A stretch of 64,000 nt of DNA. It comes from Gordonibacter sp. Marseille-P4307 (lineage in GTDB: Bacteria > Actinomycetota > Coriobacteriia > Coriobacteriales > Eggerthellaceae). Below, one piece after another: positions 61,732 to 64,000 of the stretch. The stretch covers positions 124,001 to 188,000 of the forward strand of contig NZ_UWPD01000001.1 in assembly GCF_900604965.1 (NCBI RefSeq), in the 5' to 3' direction. Positions within the stretch are counted from its first letter, which is position 1; every line of letters begins with the position of its first letter. Under the pieces are notes generated by a model. It saw only the letters and a program-made list of their open reading frames with translations. It was not told the DNA's origin and searched no databases. The position numbers and the translations under genes are program-made.

Positions 61732-63582
61732 CTACGCCCGGCCGGAAAACTCCTTGACGACGTCCATGAAAGCGGCTCCGTACCGAGCAAGCTTGGTCTG
61801 TCCGACGCCGGCAACCTCCAGCATCTCCGCCTCGGTACGCGGCATGCGCTCGCACATATCCCGCAGCGTTGAATCGCTGAATACCACGTACGGAGGCACC
61901 CCCTGTCGCAAGGCAAGCTCTTTGCGCACGGCGCGCAGACGATCGAACAGCAGCCTCTGATCCTGCGTAAGCGCTTGAGCGGAAGACGAGCGCGTGCGAT
62001 GCAACGTCGCCGATGCCGATGCGCTGACGCGCTTCATCTCGAGCTTGAAGCCCTCGTCAGCCGCTTCTCGAAAACGGTCCCCCAATCCGACAAGCGGATA
62101 CTTTCCCTCGCTCACTTCCAGATAGCGCGTCGAAGCCAAAAGCTCGATCACTTCTTTAACTGTTCGCGCGGAATCCTGGACGCTGCCGTAGGAAAAGCAG
62201 TGGTCCAGCCCCGCCTCGCGAATCTTCTGGCTGCGCGAACCGGTAACCACGTCTGCCACCATGCCCTTGCCGTACTGACCGCGCAGTTCGTGCACGCAGC
62301 GCATGATCGCCCGCGCGGTCGAGGTCACGTCCACGGTCGAAAACCCTCCCGCGCAATTCGAGCAGTTCCCGCACCGATCGCGCACGGATCGTTCGCCGAA
62401 ATACCCCAGGATGTACGAACGCAGGCACTGCGTGGTGGTGCAGTACCCCACCATCGACGCCAGAAGGCGCCGCTGCGTCATGCGCACGCACGCGGCCTCG
62501 TCATCGGTGAGCTTTTCGTTTCCGGACTCGGCTTCGATGAAGAATCGGCAGGTGGCGATATCCGAATCGTTCCACAAAAGGATGCATTCGGACGGCTCGC
62601 CATCACGTCCGGCACGCCCGGCCTCCTGGTAGTACGCCTCGATGCTGCCCGGCATGTTGTGGTGGATGACGTAGCGCACGTTCGACTTGTCGATTCCCAT
62701 ACCGAATGCATTGGTGGCTACCATCACCTGGACATCGTCGTTGACGAACGCGCGTTGGTTCTCCGTTCGCTCCATGCTGGCAAGACCGGCATGGTATCGC
62801 GTTGCCGACGCGCCCCGCTCGCGCAGATATTCGCACACGCGGTCGGTGTCCTTGCGCGTCGAGCAGTACACGATGCCGCTATCGTTCGGATGTTCAGCCA
62901 CGTGCCGCGCTATACGCTCGAGTTTGTGCTTCGTTGCCCTTTGCTCGACCGAAAAACCGAGGTTGGGGCGATCGAACCCCGTCACGACGACGAACGGGTC
63001 GGACAGACCCAAGATTCGCTCGATATCGCTTCTTACCTGCTGGGTTGCCGTCGCCGTGAACGCCGCGAAGACGGGACGGCGGGGCAGAGACGCCACGAAC
63101 TCCCCGATGCCCAGATACGAAGGGCGAAAGTCCTGGCCCCATTGCGAAACGCAGTGCGACTCGTCAACCGCGAACACAACGACGTCGGCCTCGCGGGCAA
63201 ACAGCGCGAACCGCGGGTCGGCGAGACGTTCGGGAGCAACGTACATGATCTGATAGGCGCCCTCCCGCGCGCGCCTCAGCACGGTCTCTTGCTGGCCCGG
63301 CGTAAGGGACGAGTTCAGGTAGGCCGCACGCACCCCGGCCTCCAGCAAGCTGCGCACCTGGTCTCCCATAAGCGACACCAGCGGAGACACCACGATGGTG
63401 ACGCCTCCCAAGACCACCGCCGGGATCTGGTAGCACACCGATTTCCCCGCACCCGTGGGCATCACGCCCAGGCAGTCGCGACCTTCCAGCAAAGCCTGGA
63501 CGACCCGATCCTGCCCGGGCCGAAACCCTTCGTACCCGAAATGCATTCTGAGCGCTTGACGCGCCTCGTCGATAGAGGGCAT
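61732..63582 (-). CDS. recQ: ATP-dependent DNA helicase RecQ
   Basis: A 616-residue RecQ with Walker A MPTGAGKSVCYQIP, DEAH-type box DESHCVSQWGQDFRPSY, the arginine-rich QEAGRAGRDGEPSEC, a zinc-binding domain (CRFF, CGNCSNC), a winged helix, and an HRDC domain at the C terminus (LFDRLRAVRKELA). It unwinds DNA in repair of gaps and forks. It follows ychF closely on the same strand. Confidence 0.96.
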   Translation of the reverse strand: MPSIDEARQALRMHFGYEGFRPGQDRVVQALLEGRDCLGVMPTGAGKSVCYQIPAVVLGGVTIVVSPLVSLMGDQVRSLLEAGVRAAYLNSSLTPGQQETVLRRAREGAYQIMYVAPERLADPRFALFAREADVVVFAVDESHCVSQWGQDFRPSYLGIGEFVASLPRRPVFAAFTATATQQVRSDIERILGLSDPFVVVTGFDRPNLGFSVEQRATKHKLERIARHVAEHPNDSGIVYCSTRKDTDRVCEYLRERGASATRYHAGLASMERTENQRAFVNDDVQVMVATNAFGMGIDKSNVRYVIHHNMPGSIEAYYQEAGRAGRDGEPSECILLWNDSDIATCRFFIEAESGNEKLTDDEAACVRMTQRRLLASMVGYCTTTQCLRSYILGYFGERSVRDRCGNCSNCAGGFSTVDVTSTARAIMRCVHELRGQYGKGMVADVVTGSRSQKIREAGLDHCFSYGSVQDSARTVKEVIELLASTRYLEVSEGKYPLVGLGDRFREAADEGFKLEMKRVSASASATLHRTRSSSAQALTQDQRLLFDRLRAVRKELALRQGVPPYVVFSDSTLRDMCERMPRTEAEMLEVAGVGQTKLARYGAAFMDVVKEFSGRA

Positions 63583-63588
63583 GAAGGC

Positions 63589-64000
63589 CTACACGTTGAA
63601 TTTGAAGTGCATGACATCGCCGTCCTTGACGACGTATTCCTTGCCCTCCTGGCGAAGCTTTCCGGCCGCACGGCACCCCGCCTCCCCGTTGTAGGCAACA
63701 TAGTCCTCATACGATGCAGTTTCGGCCTTGATGAAGCCGCGCTCGAAGTCGGTATGGATAACTCCGGCCGCCTGGGGAGCTTTGGCACCGACGGGAATGG
63801 TCCAGGCGCGGGTCTCCTGCACGCCGCTGGTGAAGTACGACTGCAACCCCAAAAGCGCATAGGCCTCGCGAGCCAAGCGCGCCAAACCGCTTTCCTCCAA
63901 ACCCAGCTCTTCCAAGAACAAGGCGGCGTCTTCGGGATCGAGTTCGGCGAGATCGGCCTCGACCTTCGCGCTAATGGGAACCGGTTTGCAACCGTCGATC
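63589..64000 (-). CDS. ychF: Ribosome-binding ATPase YchF (3' part, runs off the window)
   Basis: The last 136 codons of YchF/OLA1. The sequence shows the linker [20 protein letters not shown], and the TGS domain with [33 protein letters not shown] and DVMHFKFNV at the very end. The N-terminal ATPase domain lies beyond the window edge. It binds the 50S subunit and hydrolyses ATP. The recQ start is 6 nt downstream, so they are co-transcribed. Confidence 0.95.
   Translation of the reverse strand, partial: IDGCKPVPISAKVEADLAELDPEDAALFLEELGLEESGLARLAREAYALLGLQSYFTSGVQETRAWTIPVGAKAPQAAGVIHTDFERGFIKAETASYEDYVAYNGEAGCRAAGKLRQEGKEYVVKDGDVMHFKFNV

Noticed and set aside
1-64000. CRISPR arrays, prophage, insertion sequences, restriction or toxin-antitoxin systems
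   Set aside because: No regularly spaced direct repeats, transposase, integrase or defence-gene motifs were found on either strand by reading.

Overview
The window is chromosomal, GC-rich (about 60% by eye) and densely packed. It looks like a strict anaerobe of the class Coriobacteriia (Actinomycetota), most likely family Eggerthellaceae (the Slackia/Eggerthella/Gordonibacter/Denitrobacterium group). The pointers are a Tat-exported molybdopterin oxidoreductase with a ferredoxin-type and an NrfD subunit, a second orphan NrfD gene, an actinobacterial-type Rho with a long N-terminal extension, a GatCAB operon, a CmpB-type membrane protein, a DUF6110/P-type ATPase pair and a short-form HisG with HisZ. 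Genus and species cannot be fixed from the sequence alone.

Layout. 1-4.5 kb: tRNA-Glu, a UgtP-like glycosyltransferase, a DEAD-box helicase, an EamA transporter and a NifX-like protein. 4.5-8.5 kb: SRP RNA, dedA, dnaX, ybaB, recR on the minus strand. 8.6-15.5 kb: a respiratory block made of two minus-strand operons, catalytic Mo subunit/FeS subunit/NrfD and orphan NrfD/GntR/slipin. The upstream region of each carries the same TTGTC-N4-GACAA-like box. 15.5-17.5 kb: decayed metal-uptake remnants next to an NTPase and a DUF364 gene. 17.5-36.1 kb: housekeeping genes (aspS, hisS, a large TPR protein of unknown role, pth, prs, glmU, hpf, apt, htpG, a Cys-rich protein, a NifU-type protein, an LCP protein, murA, tsf, rpsB). 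36.1-41.2 kb: an atypical heavy-metal P-type ATPase with DUF6110, divergent from a 32-residue membrane peptide gene that leads into engB and a CmpB-family gene. 41.2-49.1 kb: rnhA, an NlpC/P60 hydrolase, metG, sppA, rho and a transaldolase. 49.6-57.0 kb: a histidine operon hisZG-D-C-B-H-A-F-I with overlapping genes, in which HisZ and HisG are fused and hisE is absent. 57.2-64 kb: gatCAB, apbE, recQ and the 3' part of ychF.

How the genes work together. The Mo-enzyme operon should pass electrons between a menaquinol-facing NrfD anchor, four [4Fe-4S] clusters and a periplasmic-side (Tat-exported) Mo active site. Its substrate cannot be named. The orphan NrfD operon carries its own small GntR regulator and a slipin-like membrane scaffold protein and seems to answer to the same Crp/Fnr-type signal. 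The other blocks are core information-processing, envelope and amino-acid functions.

Most worth a second look: the shared operator and the NrfD-GntR-slipin operon, the HisZ-HisG fusion, the CPC-less P-type ATPase with its small-protein partners and DtxR-like operator, and a methionyl-tRNA synthetase with a degraded KMSKS loop. I found no CRISPR array, prophage, insertion sequence or classical defence system.
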